A stretch of DNA of 64,000 nucleotides from Aquimarina algiphila (GCF_007489275.1 NZ_VLNR01000001.1:1206-65205); one strand, 5' to 3'. Positions 36,067 through 44,552 are shown, counted from the first letter of the stretch. Translations and numbers: made by a program. The notes: a model not told the origin generated them from the sequence alone.

Positions 36067-36396
36067 CAATTACAATACATTTTACAAATTAAAATAGATT
36101 TCAGGCTTTAAATTCTTCTACAATATAACTGTAAAAATAATACGTTATTACAACAAATCAATATTTTATTTAATAGAAAATTTGATTTACAATATGATAT
36201 CATAGATACAAATTTGAAAATCAAACACTTAAAAAATATCTAGATATAGAACTTCCGTAAGAGTGTTACGGGATAATATTGTTTGTCAAAATTATTAACA
36301 TATTTTAAGAAATTCATATGAAAACATTAATATCTGCAAAAGCAATAAATGCAGTTAGCGGTAGTTAATTAAACACTAATTATTAATTAAATAACC
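36067..36396. other. Intergenic region with a short hairpin
   Basis: The region between the divergent M23 and OmpA genes holds a hairpin CCGTAA-gagtg-TTACGG (36255-36271). It also holds a 16-codon ORF at 36318-36368 (MKTLISAKAINAVSGS), which is not supported by other evidence. Otherwise it is AT-rich without a recognised promoter. Confidence 0.35.
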
Positions 36397-37230
36397 ATGA
36401 AAAGATCATTCACATTAATTGCGTTATCTGGAGTTTTAGTTATGACATCCTGTGTATCTAAAAAGAAGTATGTTGCTCTTGAACAAGAATTACAAGACAC
36501 ACGTAGTACTTTACAGAAAACTGCAGTAGAAAAGGAAGAATTAGAAGAAAAATTTGCAAAGATTGAGTCCAGAGTGGCTGATTATAATGCTAAAATTAAT
36601 TCTTTGAAAGAATCAAATGATGAGAAAATGGTGATGGTAGATGGGATTGCGGCTATTTCTAATAAAACAAAGGAAAGTATGAAAGCAACTTTAGCCAATG
36701 TTGATCAACAAAAACTACAAGGAGCTACATCTTTAAAAGATTCAATGAATCTAGCAGTTTCTTACAATTTAAAAAGTAATCTATCTGATAACTTGAAAGA
36801 AGATGACGATATTTCTATAAACGTAGACAATACTGTTGTTATGATATCTATTTCAGATAAAATGCTTTTTAACAGTGGTAGCTACCGCATAAGCAATAAA
36901 GCTGATGAAGTATTACAAAAATTAGCAGATGTTATTAACTCTGAGCCAAGTTTAGAAGTTATGGTTGAAGGACACACTGATCCTAGAACCATAAGTAATG
37001 CTGTAATACAAGATAATTGGGATTTAAGTGTAAAAAGAGCTACATCAATTATCAGAAAACTACAAACATCTTATAATGTTGATCCTTCAAAATTAATTGC
37101 ATCAGGAAGAAGCAGTTATAAACCTTTAGTAGAAAACGATTCTAAAGAAAATATGGCTATCAACAGACGTACTAGGATAGTTTTATTACCAAATATGGAT
37201 AAGTTTTTTGCAATGCTATCCTCTAACTAA
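36397..37230 (+). CDS. OmpA-family lipoprotein
   Basis: The 277-residue lipoprotein has a lipobox at C19 ('LVMTSCVSKKKY'). A coiled-coil segment follows (about 25-85). The C-terminal OmpA domain (about 150-270) has 'MLFNSGSYRISNKADEVL', 'VEGHTDPRTI' and 'NRRTRIVLLP'. It is anchored in the outer membrane and binds peptidoglycan non-covalently, tying the membrane to the wall. It is a single gene with a strong terminator. Confidence 0.92.
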   Translation: MKRSFTLIALSGVLVMTSCVSKKKYVALEQELQDTRSTLQKTAVEKEELEEKFAKIESRVADYNAKINSLKESNDEKMVMVDGIAAISNKTKESMKATLANVDQQKLQGATSLKDSMNLAVSYNLKSNLSDNLKEDDDISINVDNTVVMISISDKMLFNSGSYRISNKADEVLQKLADVINSEPSLEVMVEGHTDPRTISNAVIQDNWDLSVKRATSIIRKLQTSYNVDPSKLIASGRSSYKPLVENDSKENMAINRRTRIVLLPNMDKFFAMLSSN

Positions 37231-37257
37231 CTATTATCGATATTAACCACTCTTATT

Positions 37258-37294
37258 GAAAGCGGGATGAATTATAATAATTCATCCCGCTTTC
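37258..37294. terminator. Strong hairpin terminator
   Basis: GAAAGCGGGATGAATTAT (37258-37275) is followed almost at once by its reverse complement (to 37294), a GC-cored stem of about 17 bp with a very short loop. It ends the OmpA gene. A T-rich stretch follows. Confidence 0.85.
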
Positions 37295-37379
37295 ATTTTG
37301 AAATACTTTTTATTCTTTATGAAATTAAACCTTTTTGTAATTAAAGTGTTTTAATTACAAATCAAAACATTCATAAACT

Positions 37380-37790
37380 ATGAAACATACAGCCACACAA
37401 AAAATTCACCATTCTTTATTATTATTATTTATCTTACTGATAACCAGTAGTTTTTCTTCAAATATTGCTAACTGGGAATATTTAGGCTCCAAAATAGTTA
37501 ATTACAAATTAGATAAAGATATTATAAAAGTAACGGCCAAAGAAGGAGCGTTTAAAAAACTTAAAATAAAAATCACAGGAGGCTCTATTAATATGCACAG
37601 AATGGTTGTTCAATATGGTAATGGAGAAAAAGATGTGATCCAATTAAGATATAACTTTTCTCGTAGAAGTGCAACAAGAGTCATCGATTTAAAAGGAAAC
37701 AAAAGAATTATAAGAGATATTACATTTTTCTATGACACCAAAAATTCATCAAGAAAAAAAGCAAAAATCCATGTGTTCGGAAGGCATTAA
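37380..37790 (+). CDS. DUF2541-like exported protein
   Basis: The 136-residue protein has a signal peptide (about 9-28) and a beta-rich mature part with 'WEYLGSKIVNYKLDKDII', 'FKKLKIKITGGSINMHRMVV', 'YGNGEKDVIQLR' and 'RVIDLKGNKRIIRDITFFYD'. This pattern matches the DUF2541 family of periplasmic proteins, whose function is unknown. It stands alone after the OmpA gene's terminator and converges with the rRNA methyltransferase gene. Confidence 0.7.
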   Translation: MKHTATQKIHHSLLLLFILLITSSFSSNIANWEYLGSKIVNYKLDKDIIKVTAKEGAFKKLKIKITGGSINMHRMVVQYGNGEKDVIQLRYNFSRRSATRVIDLKGNKRIIRDITFFYDTKNSSRKKAKIHVFGRH

Positions 37791-37850
37791 AAATAATCAA
37801 AGTAGTACCTTCCCTTCTACATTGTTAGGAGAGAAAGGTTACCATTGTAG

Positions 37851-39065
37851 TTAATGTACTCTATAATATCCACATTTAAGATATGCACCTTCTGCAAAAA
37901 TTATAGGATGATCAATATCATGAGTTGTTTTTTCTAAAACTTCAAAAGTTCTGCCAGTACTTAAAATGTTATCCTCAGAGATTTTAAAAAAATCTTCTTT
38001 TATAACTCTCGAAGAACAAGAAGCTAATACTAACAATCCATTTTTAACTACTAATTGAGCTCCTAACCTAGCAAGTCGAGCATAGCTAGTTTTTGCTTTA
38101 TCAATTTCATTTTCTCGTTTTGCAAACGAAGGTGGATCAATGACCACAATGTCAAACTTTTTATTTGTATTTATCAGATTTTGTAGTCCTTCAAAAGCAT
38201 CGGCTACAATAATATTATGTTTTCCACTACATGTATTAAGGTTGACATTTTCTTTGGCCATATTTAAGGCATGCTTGCTAATATCAAGACTCACAACTTC
38301 ATTAGCTCCACCGGCTAATGCATGCACAGAAAAGCCACCTGCATAAGAAAACACATCTAACACTGTTTTTTCTTTGGCTAACTCCCCTACTCTTTTTCGA
38401 TTATGGCGATGATCCAGAAAATATCCAGTTTTGTGTCCTTTAATTACATTTGCTGAGAACAACACTCCATGTTCTCTAAAAACAACAACATCCTCTTCTA
38501 AAACCCCATAGATTACCCGACCATCTTTTAGATCATATAATTCGCCTTTAGATTGTAACAATCTGCTTAAACGTAGCACAACAGTAATACAACAGCTTAT
38601 TGCAACCAAATGTTCCACAATGTAATTCAAATACGGAAACCAAATTTGTGAATATAACTTAATTACCAATACCCCATCATACACATCTGCAATACATCCC
38701 GGAAGATGATCATTTTCTCCAAATAACAGTCTATAACTATTTGTATCGGTTTCAAGTAAAGGTTTTCTTAATTCATATGCTTTTAAAATAATTGCTTCAA
38801 ACCATTCTTTATTAATTTTGACTGGTTTCCCATAGTGTAAAAGCTTAACTCGTATTGGAGAATATGGATCGTACAACCCACAAGCCAAAAAAGTATTCTT
38901 TTTATTATCATAAACAACCACCAAATCTCCTGGATTACCCTCTTTATTTTGTTTAATAATACTATCTTCAAAAATCCAAGGATGCCTTCTTTTGACCATT
39001 TTCTCTGCAGAAGGCCTTAGTTTTATAGCAATTGTTTTTACGGGTATATTTGGAATAATATTCAT
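37851..39065 (-). CDS. RlmI-like 23S rRNA (cytosine-C5) methyltransferase
   Basis: The TTG at 39074 is ignored in favour of ATG 39065, giving 404 residues, close to E. coli RlmI. An N-terminal PUA domain (about 10-80) binds RNA. The methyltransferase half has 'HKTGYFLDHRHNR', SAM motif 'VLDVFSYAGGFSVHAL', 'DPPSFAK' and the catalytic Cys in 'ASCSSRV'. It probably methylates a cytosine in 23S rRNA in the cytoplasm. It is a single gene without operon partners. Confidence 0.88.
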   Translation of the reverse strand: MNIIPNIPVKTIAIKLRPSAEKMVKRRHPWIFEDSIIKQNKEGNPGDLVVVYDNKKNTFLACGLYDPYSPIRVKLLHYGKPVKINKEWFEAIILKAYELRKPLLETDTNSYRLLFGENDHLPGCIADVYDGVLVIKLYSQIWFPYLNYIVEHLVAISCCITVVLRLSRLLQSKGELYDLKDGRVIYGVLEEDVVVFREHGVLFSANVIKGHKTGYFLDHRHNRKRVGELAKEKTVLDVFSYAGGFSVHALAGGANEVVSLDISKHALNMAKENVNLNTCSGKHNIIVADAFEGLQNLINTNKKFDIVVIDPPSFAKRENEIDKAKTSYARLARLGAQLVVKNGLLVLASCSSRVIKEDFFKISEDNILSTGRTFEVLEKTTHDIDHPIIFAEGAYLKCGYYRVH

Positions 39066-39372
39066 CTTTTGCAAGATTAGTAATTATTTTTCTCTAATGA
39101 TGTAATCTACCTCTTTATTTAATCAAAAAGTGGTTTAAGACCTGTGTGTATGCTTTATCAAATACAGTATGTCGATAGCAACAAAAAATCATTCATGTCT
39201 ACAGATATCTCCTTGGGTAAAATATCTTAAAGAAACACAATTAGTATGGAGCTCTGTATACACAACCAACTTACTATTATTCTTAGTAATAATTTATGGC
39301 TAACAAATCATCAAATAAAAAAAGAGACTGTTAATTAACAGTCTCTTTTTCAAATCTTTTTTTGAGCAATGG
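39066..39372. other. Intergenic region
   Basis: There is no supported gene. It holds the terminator at 39319-39350; the rest, between the divergent side of the rRNA methyltransferase gene and the peptide gene, shows no clear promoter or repeat. Confidence 0.4.
39319..39350 (-). terminator. Perfect 32-bp palindromic terminator
   Basis: A perfect palindrome centred at 39334/39335 has the arm AAAAAGAGACTGTTAA. The A and T runs at the ends allow use on either strand. It lies 23 bases beyond the stop of the Cys-rich peptide gene and most likely ends its transcript. Confidence 0.85.
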
Positions 39373-39564
39373 TTAATACCACAGACAACCACCTGACCCT
39401 CCAATACCTATACACCTACCTGCATCGCAAATAGCCGCACCTGGTGCAAGTTCACAACAAAATATACCCCTCTGTTCACAAGCATAACGTGCTGCTCCAG
39501 AAATCTTACTTTGTTCTTCTTTACTTAGAGTTTTGATACCGTCTAAATTCAAAAGAATTTTCAT
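39373..39564 (-). CDS. Bacteriocin-like Cys-rich peptide precursor
   Basis: The 63-residue precursor has a leader of the Bacteroidetes bacteriocin-like type ('LNLDGIKTLSKEEQSKISGA'), where a double Gly (here Gly-Ala, residues 23-24) normally marks the cleavage site of a C39 peptidase/ABC exporter. The remaining 39 residues hold six Cys (29, 36, 37, 46, 51 and 60) and many Gly, and end in 'CLWY'. Six Cys allow three disulfides or thioether modification. No modifying enzyme, exporter or immunity gene lies beside it, so it must use machinery encoded elsewhere. Its own terminator lies just downstream. Confidence 0.7.
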   Translation of the reverse strand: MKILLNLDGIKTLSKEEQSKISGAARYACEQRGIFCCELAPGAAICDAGRCIGIGGSGGCLWY

Positions 39565-39789
39565 TTGTGTAAATATATATGGTTAATTAAGGTCTATCGA
39601 ATATTGATAATAGAAACTAGACAAATCTGTAAGTTTAATTTTAACATTAAAATATACTTACTTTCTTCTGTTACAAAGTCATTAAAATTATCAATTTATA
39701 TTTATGATAAAAATAAGACAATTACTAGATATTCAAATACAGGAAAAACTCAAAATATATACTGTTTTAATACTAAAAACCGTAAAAAC

Positions 39790-39948
39790 AAAAAGCACTC
39801 ATCCCAAGAAATATCAGGATAAGCGCTCTCATCTATGTCGTTCGAACTTTTATTTTGTGTCAATAAAGAACAATGTATTTTTTTGAAACCTAGTAATTTT
39901 TTTTTGAAAAGCACCTATCCCAAGAAGTATTAAGATAAGCGCCTAACA
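39790..39948 (-). repeat. Two imperfect direct repeats, each a terminator-like hairpin
   Basis: Units at 39791-39831 and 39907-39948 share about 32 of 38 positions (both contain ATCCCAAGAA and GATAAGCGC). Each folds into a hairpin (AGCACTCATCC with GGATAAGCGCT, allowing G-T pairs). Read on the minus strand, each is followed by TTTT, like a terminator, but no minus-strand gene ends in front of them. They may mark genes that have been lost, possibly tandem copies of the neighbouring peptide gene. Confidence 0.55.
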
Positions 39949-40136
39949 GCTATTGTTAAAACTAATTTACTTTTATTCAATAAATTACAATTTCTTTATT
40001 ACTTATATTTACTAGACGAGCATTATGAAATTTTGTTACAGATAAAATTATTTTTTTTTATAAAACACTAAAAAATAGAATTTTAAAATACATAAAAGTA
40101 CCCTGTAATAGCAGCGATAATTGTTTCCAATCACTT

Positions 40137-40168
40137 AACATATTTATAAAATTAAATATGTATATTTG
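40137..40168 (+). promoter_or_regulatory. Operator and -7 element of the ArsR operon
   Basis: The inverted repeat ACATATTT (40138-40145) and AAATATGT (40154-40161) overlaps the -7 element TATATTTG (40161-40168). Four bases later comes ATG 40173. Position of the -7 implies a leaderless transcript. A clear -33 is missing, as expected of a promoter covered by a regulator or dependent on it. Nearly the same 26-base site recurs at 40496-40521. Confidence 0.65.
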
Positions 40169-40172
40169 TAAA

Positions 40173-40484
40173 ATGAATAATCAAATGATTCTTGAGATAA
40201 ATAAAGCCTTAGCAAATTCGACTCGGTTGGATATACTTAAATGGTTGAAAGATCCTGAAGCAAATTTTCCACCCCATATAGAACTAGGACATTTTAACGA
40301 TGGTGTCTGTGGACAAAATATTAAAGATAAGTCGGGATTATCACAACCAACAATATCTCACTACCTTACAGGGATGAGAAAGGCCGGATTACTTATAGCA
40401 ACAAGGCATGGAAAATGGACGTACTTTAAAAGGAACGAAAAAGTAATAAAAGAGTTCTTAGAAATTATGAATAAAGAATTGTAA
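40173..40484 (+). CDS. ArsR-type winged-helix regulator
   Basis: The ATG at 40158 lies upstream of the -7 element, so ATG 40173 (MNNQMILEINKAL) is chosen, giving 103 residues. The protein has the ArsR start 'ALANSTRLDILKWLKDP', a recognition segment 'KSGLSQPTISHYLTGMRKAGLL' (shown in part) and a wing 'TRHGKWTYFKRN'. A single Cys (in 'DGVCGQNI') near the recognition helix could sense redox or an electrophile; this is a guess. It is the first gene of an ArsR-SDR-PhzF operon and likely represses it through the duplicated operator. Confidence 0.85.
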   Translation: MNNQMILEINKALANSTRLDILKWLKDPEANFPPHIELGHFNDGVCGQNIKDKSGLSQPTISHYLTGMRKAGLLIATRHGKWTYFKRNEKVIKEFLEIMNKEL

Positions 40485-40495
40485 AAATTTAGTAT

Positions 40496-40521
40496 AACAT
40501 ATTTACAAAATTAAATATATA
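40496..40521 (+). promoter_or_regulatory. Second copy of the ArsR operator
   Basis: This 26-base site differs at two positions from 40137-40162 (ACATATTT, eight bases, AAATATAT). It lies in the gap between the ArsR and SDR genes, 32 bases before ATG 40553. It could be a second binding site that limits read-through or controls an internal promoter. Confidence 0.6.
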
Positions 40522-40552
40522 ATTATAAAAATATATAAATTAAAAATCAAAT

Positions 40553-41152
40553 ATGAAAGTTTTAGTAATCGGTTCAAGTGGCACTATAGGTTCAGCTATA
40601 TATAAAAGACTGGTAAGTCAGAGTCATGAAGTATATGGAGCCAATAGAGGTAGTACTGACTACCCTATCGATATTACAGATGTGAATTCTATTAAACATC
40701 TATTCAAAAAACTCCCAAAATTAGATGCTGTAATTAATGCCGCAGGGACGGCATCATGGAAACATTTTTCTGATCTTAAAGAAGAAGATTATTATGTAGG
40801 AATAAAAAGTAAACTAATGGGACAGGTAAATTTAGTACACATAGCAAAAAACTATTTAAAAGATAATGCTTCCATTACATTAACAACTGGTATCCTTGCA
40901 GAACATTATGAGCCTAATGCCGTAGGACTTTCTCTTGTAAATGGTGCAATACATAGTTTTGTAAATGCAGCCTCTAATGAACTTGATCGAGGTATCAGGC
41001 TCAATGTCGCAGCTCCTGGTGCAATTGCAGGTGATTTTCCTGAAAACAAAAAATTTGCTGGGTATTTCCCGGTAAATATTGAAGATGTAGTTAATGTATA
41101 TACAGAAATATTAACTAGTGATACTACTGGCATGATTTATAAAAAATATTAA
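40553..41152 (+). CDS. SDR-fold protein with atypical active site
   Basis: The 199-residue Rossmann protein has the nucleotide motif 'IGSSGTIGSAIYKRL', Asp-rich 'DITDVNSIKHLF' and 'VINAAGTASWKHF'. The canonical Tyr-x3-Lys pair is not found where expected; the corresponding helix reads 'LVNGAIHSFVNAA'. It belongs to a short SDR subgroup with this change, so activity is uncertain but the cofactor site is complete. It is the second gene in the ArsR operon, 18 bases before the PhzF gene. Confidence 0.8.
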   Translation: MKVLVIGSSGTIGSAIYKRLVSQSHEVYGANRGSTDYPIDITDVNSIKHLFKKLPKLDAVINAAGTASWKHFSDLKEEDYYVGIKSKLMGQVNLVHIAKNYLKDNASITLTTGILAEHYEPNAVGLSLVNGAIHSFVNAASNELDRGIRLNVAAPGAIAGDFPENKKFAGYFPVNIEDVVNVYTEILTSDTTGMIYKKY

Positions 41153-41170
41153 CTCATTTAAAATAAAACA

Positions 41171-41956
41171 ATGAAAATACCCATATATCAGGTAGATGCT
41201 TTTACCAAAACTTTATTTGGAGGTAACCCAGCTGCTATCTGTCATTTGCCATATTGGCTTGATGATAAAACGTTATTAAATATTGCAATAGAAAACAACT
41301 TGGCAGAAACAGGATATTTTGTAAAAAAAGATGATATTTATGAAATAAGATGGTTTATGCCATATGAAGAAATTGATTTATGTGGACATGCCACATTAGC
41401 ATCTGCTTATATCATTTTTAATTATCTGGATACATCTATAGATGAAGTTACATTTTCTTCAAAAAGTGGAATACTTAAGGCAAAAAAAGAAGATAATGGG
41501 TCAATCACTTTAGATTTTCCTTCTAGGATGCCTGCACCAATTGAAATTCCAAAAGAAGTATATGATGCATTTAAAGTAAAACCTATTGCGACTTATGCAG
41601 CAAGAGATTTAATTATTACACTTTCTTCTGAGAAAGAAATATTAAACGCTTCGCCAAACCTAGAAGCACTTAAAGGACTTCCATATTTATGCACTATAAT
41701 TACTGCTAAAGGTAAAAATGTTGATTTTGTATCTCGCGTTTTTGATGCCAATCCAGAAGCACATCCTGAAGATCCTGTAACAGGCTCAGCCCATGCTTCT
41801 CTTGTTCCTTTTTGGGCAGAAAAATTAAATAAAAAACATCTCTTTGCAGAACAATTATCAGCAAGAAGAGGGCAATTAGAATGTAGAATTGAAGGAGATC
41901 GTGTTTTTCTAAGCGGGTATTCTGTACTTTATTTGGTTGGGGAGATAGAAATATAA
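41171..41956 (+). CDS. PhzF-family isomerase/epimerase-like protein
   Basis: The 261-residue protein has the PhzF two-domain fold with the catalytic Glu in 'NLAETGYFV', 'DLCGHATLASAY' and 'PVTGSAHASLVPFW'. Known members isomerise small acids; PhzF itself works in phenazine synthesis, but no other phenazine gene is here, so the substrate is open. It is the last gene of the ArsR-SDR-PhzF operon; a combined detoxification or small-metabolite role is plausible. Confidence 0.9.
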   Translation: MKIPIYQVDAFTKTLFGGNPAAICHLPYWLDDKTLLNIAIENNLAETGYFVKKDDIYEIRWFMPYEEIDLCGHATLASAYIIFNYLDTSIDEVTFSSKSGILKAKKEDNGSITLDFPSRMPAPIEIPKEVYDAFKVKPIATYAARDLIITLSSEKEILNASPNLEALKGLPYLCTIITAKGKNVDFVSRVFDANPEAHPEDPVTGSAHASLVPFWAEKLNKKHLFAEQLSARRGQLECRIEGDRVFLSGYSVLYLVGEIEI

Positions 41957-41988
41957 ACACATTATCTAACCTAAGATTAATCAATTGT

Positions 41989-43506
41989 TTAATCCATAAA
42001 TAATTGATTAATTTTGGATCTCAGTTTTCGTTTATAATCCTCTTCCAACCAATCCCGATAGTTTTTGGTACTTTTACTAATACAATAAGAATATCGACGT
42101 ACCCTATATTCTATATCCTGATCCAAAAGTTTGCTCAAAATTCGAGCATCAAAAACATCTTCACTATTCTGAACACACATTTTTGCATGTTGCTCTATGG
42201 ATTTTTCAAGAACGGTAAGACTTCTCAATCCAAAACGTTTTGTTTTTGCGTATTCTTCTTCAATATCAAAATCAATATCTTCAGAATTTGAAAATTCTTT
42301 TCTTAAATCTTCAGGAAGTACATATTTAAAATTACGTTCAATCTCTTCATCCCCCACTAGATTATCATAATAAAAATCAGGAGACCTAAATATAGATTGC
42401 CAATCCACATCAGAATTCCATAAACCAAATCTCGCCGTGTTATTGCCCAAATCCAGTATAGAAAATTCTTGTTTGGTTGGCAGAATCCTGGATCCTCTAC
42501 CAATCATTTGGAAATACAATGTAAGTGATTTTGTTGCCCGATTAAGTATAATACATTCTACTGTAGGCTCATCAAAACCCGTAGTAAGAATACTAACCGA
42601 AGTAAGTATAGCATCTTTAGTATTTTTAAACCATGCTAAAATATCTTCTCTTTCTTGTTTACTATTCGTATTATCCAAATGGCGAATAGCATATCCTGCT
42701 TTTTTAAAGGTCTCATACACATAAATGGATGTATTGATCCCATTATTAAAAATCAGTGTCTTTTTACCTTTTGCTCTTTCTTCATATGAATACAACAATT
42801 TATCTTGCATTAACATATTTGTATACAACTCTTCTGATGATTTTACAGTATAATCACCGTTCATTCCTATCTTAAGAGACCCTAAACCTACATCGTAGGT
42901 ATATATAACAGGAGTTGCTAAAAATCCGCTATTTATCAATGAACTAATTGTATCTCCAACAATCAATTCATTATAATTATCTTTCATGGGAAGCTTCATA
43001 TTAGAACTAAGCGGTGTAGCAGTTACTCCCAGGATAAAACAATTTTTAAAAAAACGAAAGAGCTTTCTAAATGAGTTATAATGTGCCTCATCAATAATAA
43101 CCATTCCAATATTATCGAGTTCTAAATGATCTTCATTTAATCTATTATTCAGTGTCTCGACCATAGCAACAAAGCACATATACTCGTTTTGATCATCGAG
43201 TTGCTTTACCGAGCTATTTATAATTTTATTTTTAACTCCAAATTCGGTAAGCATTTTAGAGGTTTGACCACAAAGCTCTATACGGTGTGTAAGAACAACT
43301 ACTTTTTTTCTGGAAGACTCAATATACCTTCTTACTATTTCAGAAAATATAACAGTTTTTCCCCCTCCTGTTGGAAGTTGATATAATAGATTATATTTTT
43401 CTGGAAACTCTTGTAAGCGACTAAATATCTTGTCTATATCCCGTTTCTGGTAATCATATAGTACTTTTTGTTCTTTTTTACCTATCCCTGTGGGTTGTAA
43501 TCCCAT
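41989..43506 (-). CDS. SF2 DEAD/DEAH-box helicase (RadD-like)
   Basis: The 505-residue protein has helicase motifs I ('LPTGGGKTV'), Ia ('VLTHRIEL'), II ('IIDEAHYN'), III ('GVTATP'), V ('ILTTGFDEP') and VI ('QMIGRGSR'). This is the type I-restriction-like or RadD-like SF2 layout without nuclease or methylase domains. The C-terminal 130 residues are less conserved and basic at the end. It may act in DNA repair. No restriction genes are nearby, so it is not part of a visible defence island. Confidence 0.88.
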   Translation of the reverse strand: MGLQPTGIGKKEQKVLYDYQKRDIDKIFSRLQEFPEKYNLLYQLPTGGGKTVIFSEIVRRYIESSRKKVVVLTHRIELCGQTSKMLTEFGVKNKIINSSVKQLDDQNEYMCFVAMVETLNNRLNEDHLELDNIGMVIIDEAHYNSFRKLFRFFKNCFILGVTATPLSSNMKLPMKDNYNELIVGDTISSLINSGFLATPVIYTYDVGLGSLKIGMNGDYTVKSSEELYTNMLMQDKLLYSYEERAKGKKTLIFNNGINTSIYVYETFKKAGYAIRHLDNTNSKQEREDILAWFKNTKDAILTSVSILTTGFDEPTVECIILNRATKSLTLYFQMIGRGSRILPTKQEFSILDLGNNTARFGLWNSDVDWQSIFRSPDFYYDNLVGDEEIERNFKYVLPEDLRKEFSNSEDIDFDIEEEYAKTKRFGLRSLTVLEKSIEQHAKMCVQNSEDVFDARILSKLLDQDIEYRVRRYSYCISKSTKNYRDWLEEDYKRKLRSKINQLFMD

Positions 43507-43682
43507 GTAGCCCTCTATTAAAAAATAAGCTACAAAATTAAATACTTTAAAAGGTTATATAAAGGAATTAGAGAAATATATTTGTTCACTCATTTTTTTT
43601 AGAATGTTAATTAATCATAATTGTTTAACTGAAAGAGGTTTCTTGTTTTAATTTTAACATTTATAAAAGCGAAATAGTTATA

Positions 43683-44552
43683 ATGAATAAAGAGGATAAA
43701 GATTTAATTCCCGTTCAAACCCTTCTAATTCCCAAATCTATTTTATATACAGGGAAAATTCTAAATTGGATCTCCCCCCTTTTAGCCTCGAGATTTGCAG
43801 CTAGAATATTTTTGACACCATTTGGCTATAAAATCCCTGAAAGGGAAAAGAAAATGTATGCTACAAGCAAAAAAGAGCAAATCTTTATTAAAAAAATTAA
43901 TAGAGAGGTTATGGTATATACTTATGGTGATTCAAAAAAGAAAATTCTTCTTGTACATGGTTGGTCAGGAAGTGGTACACAACTTTCGAAAATAGCTGAT
44001 GCCTTAATAGCAAAAGGATATAGCACCATAAGCTTTGATGCTCCGGCTCATGGAGATTCTCCTGGAAAAAGAACAATGTTACCCCATTTTATAGAAACGA
44101 TTTATCAGTTAGAAGAAATGTACGGTCCTTTTGAAGCAGCAATTGGGCATTCTTTAGGAGGAATGTCACTCCTAAGAGCTACAAAATATGGTTTACAAAT
44201 TAAAAAATTGGTAATTATAGGTACTGCAAATAGTATTACTGCTATCACCAAAAACTTTGCTAAAAATCTACAATTAAATAGTAAAGTAGCTCGTTTACTT
44301 AAGGCATATTTTGATAAAAGATATGGGGAGGATCTTGACAATTATTCTGGTGCAGTTTCTGCTTTAGGCGTTAAAATCCCCACATTAGTAATACATGATA
44401 AAAATGATGTAGATATTCATTATAGTGCAGCTTATGAAATCAATGATAACCTGACAAATGGTAAGCTACTGATAACTGAACAATTAGGTCATAGAAAAAT
44501 TTTAGGTACTCTAGAAGTTATCTCCAAAATCGAAAATTTTATTTTGGAATAG
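43683..44552 (+). CDS. Alpha/beta hydrolase
   Basis: The 289-residue protein has the alpha/beta-hydrolase core: oxyanion region 'LLVHGWSGSG', 'FDAPAHGDS', nucleophile Ser in 'IGHSLGG', acid Asp in 'VIHDKNDVDI' and catalytic His in 'QLGHRKIL'. It is cytoplasmic with no signal peptide; the first 60 residues are an extra helical segment. Substrate is unknown (an esterase or lipase-like small-ester enzyme). It precedes the MsrB pair by 74 bases and could be an independent unit. Confidence 0.88.
   Translation: MNKEDKDLIPVQTLLIPKSILYTGKILNWISPLLASRFAARIFLTPFGYKIPEREKKMYATSKKEQIFIKKINREVMVYTYGDSKKKILLVHGWSGSGTQLSKIADALIAKGYSTISFDAPAHGDSPGKRTMLPHFIETIYQLEEMYGPFEAAIGHSLGGMSLLRATKYGLQIKKLVIIGTANSITAITKNFAKNLQLNSKVARLLKAYFDKRYGEDLDNYSGAVSALGVKIPTLVIHDKNDVDIHYSAAYEINDNLTNGKLLITEQLGHRKILGTLEVISKIENFILE

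Larger units (their letters stand above)
39565..40172. other. AT-rich region with two orphan terminator-like repeats
   Basis: No gene is supported for about 600 bases between the Cys-rich peptide gene and the ArsR gene. Short frames here are AT-rich by chance. It holds the two imperfect hairpin repeats at 39790-39830 and 39907-39948, and the ArsR operator and promoter at 40137-40168. Confidence 0.45.

Noticed and set aside
39565-39886. Two short plus-strand frames (85 and 60 residues) in the region after the Cys-rich peptide gene
   Set aside because: They are AT-rich chance frames that run through the terminator-like repeats, with low-complexity Lys/Asn/Ile composition and no motif.
41171-41956. 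PhzF homologue as evidence for phenazine synthesis
   Set aside because: No other phenazine gene is present, and PhzF-family proteins often act in other pathways.
41989-43506. DEAH helicase as part of a restriction or defence island
   Set aside because: No restriction, methylase or nuclease gene is adjacent; neighbours are a metabolic operon and an alpha/beta hydrolase.
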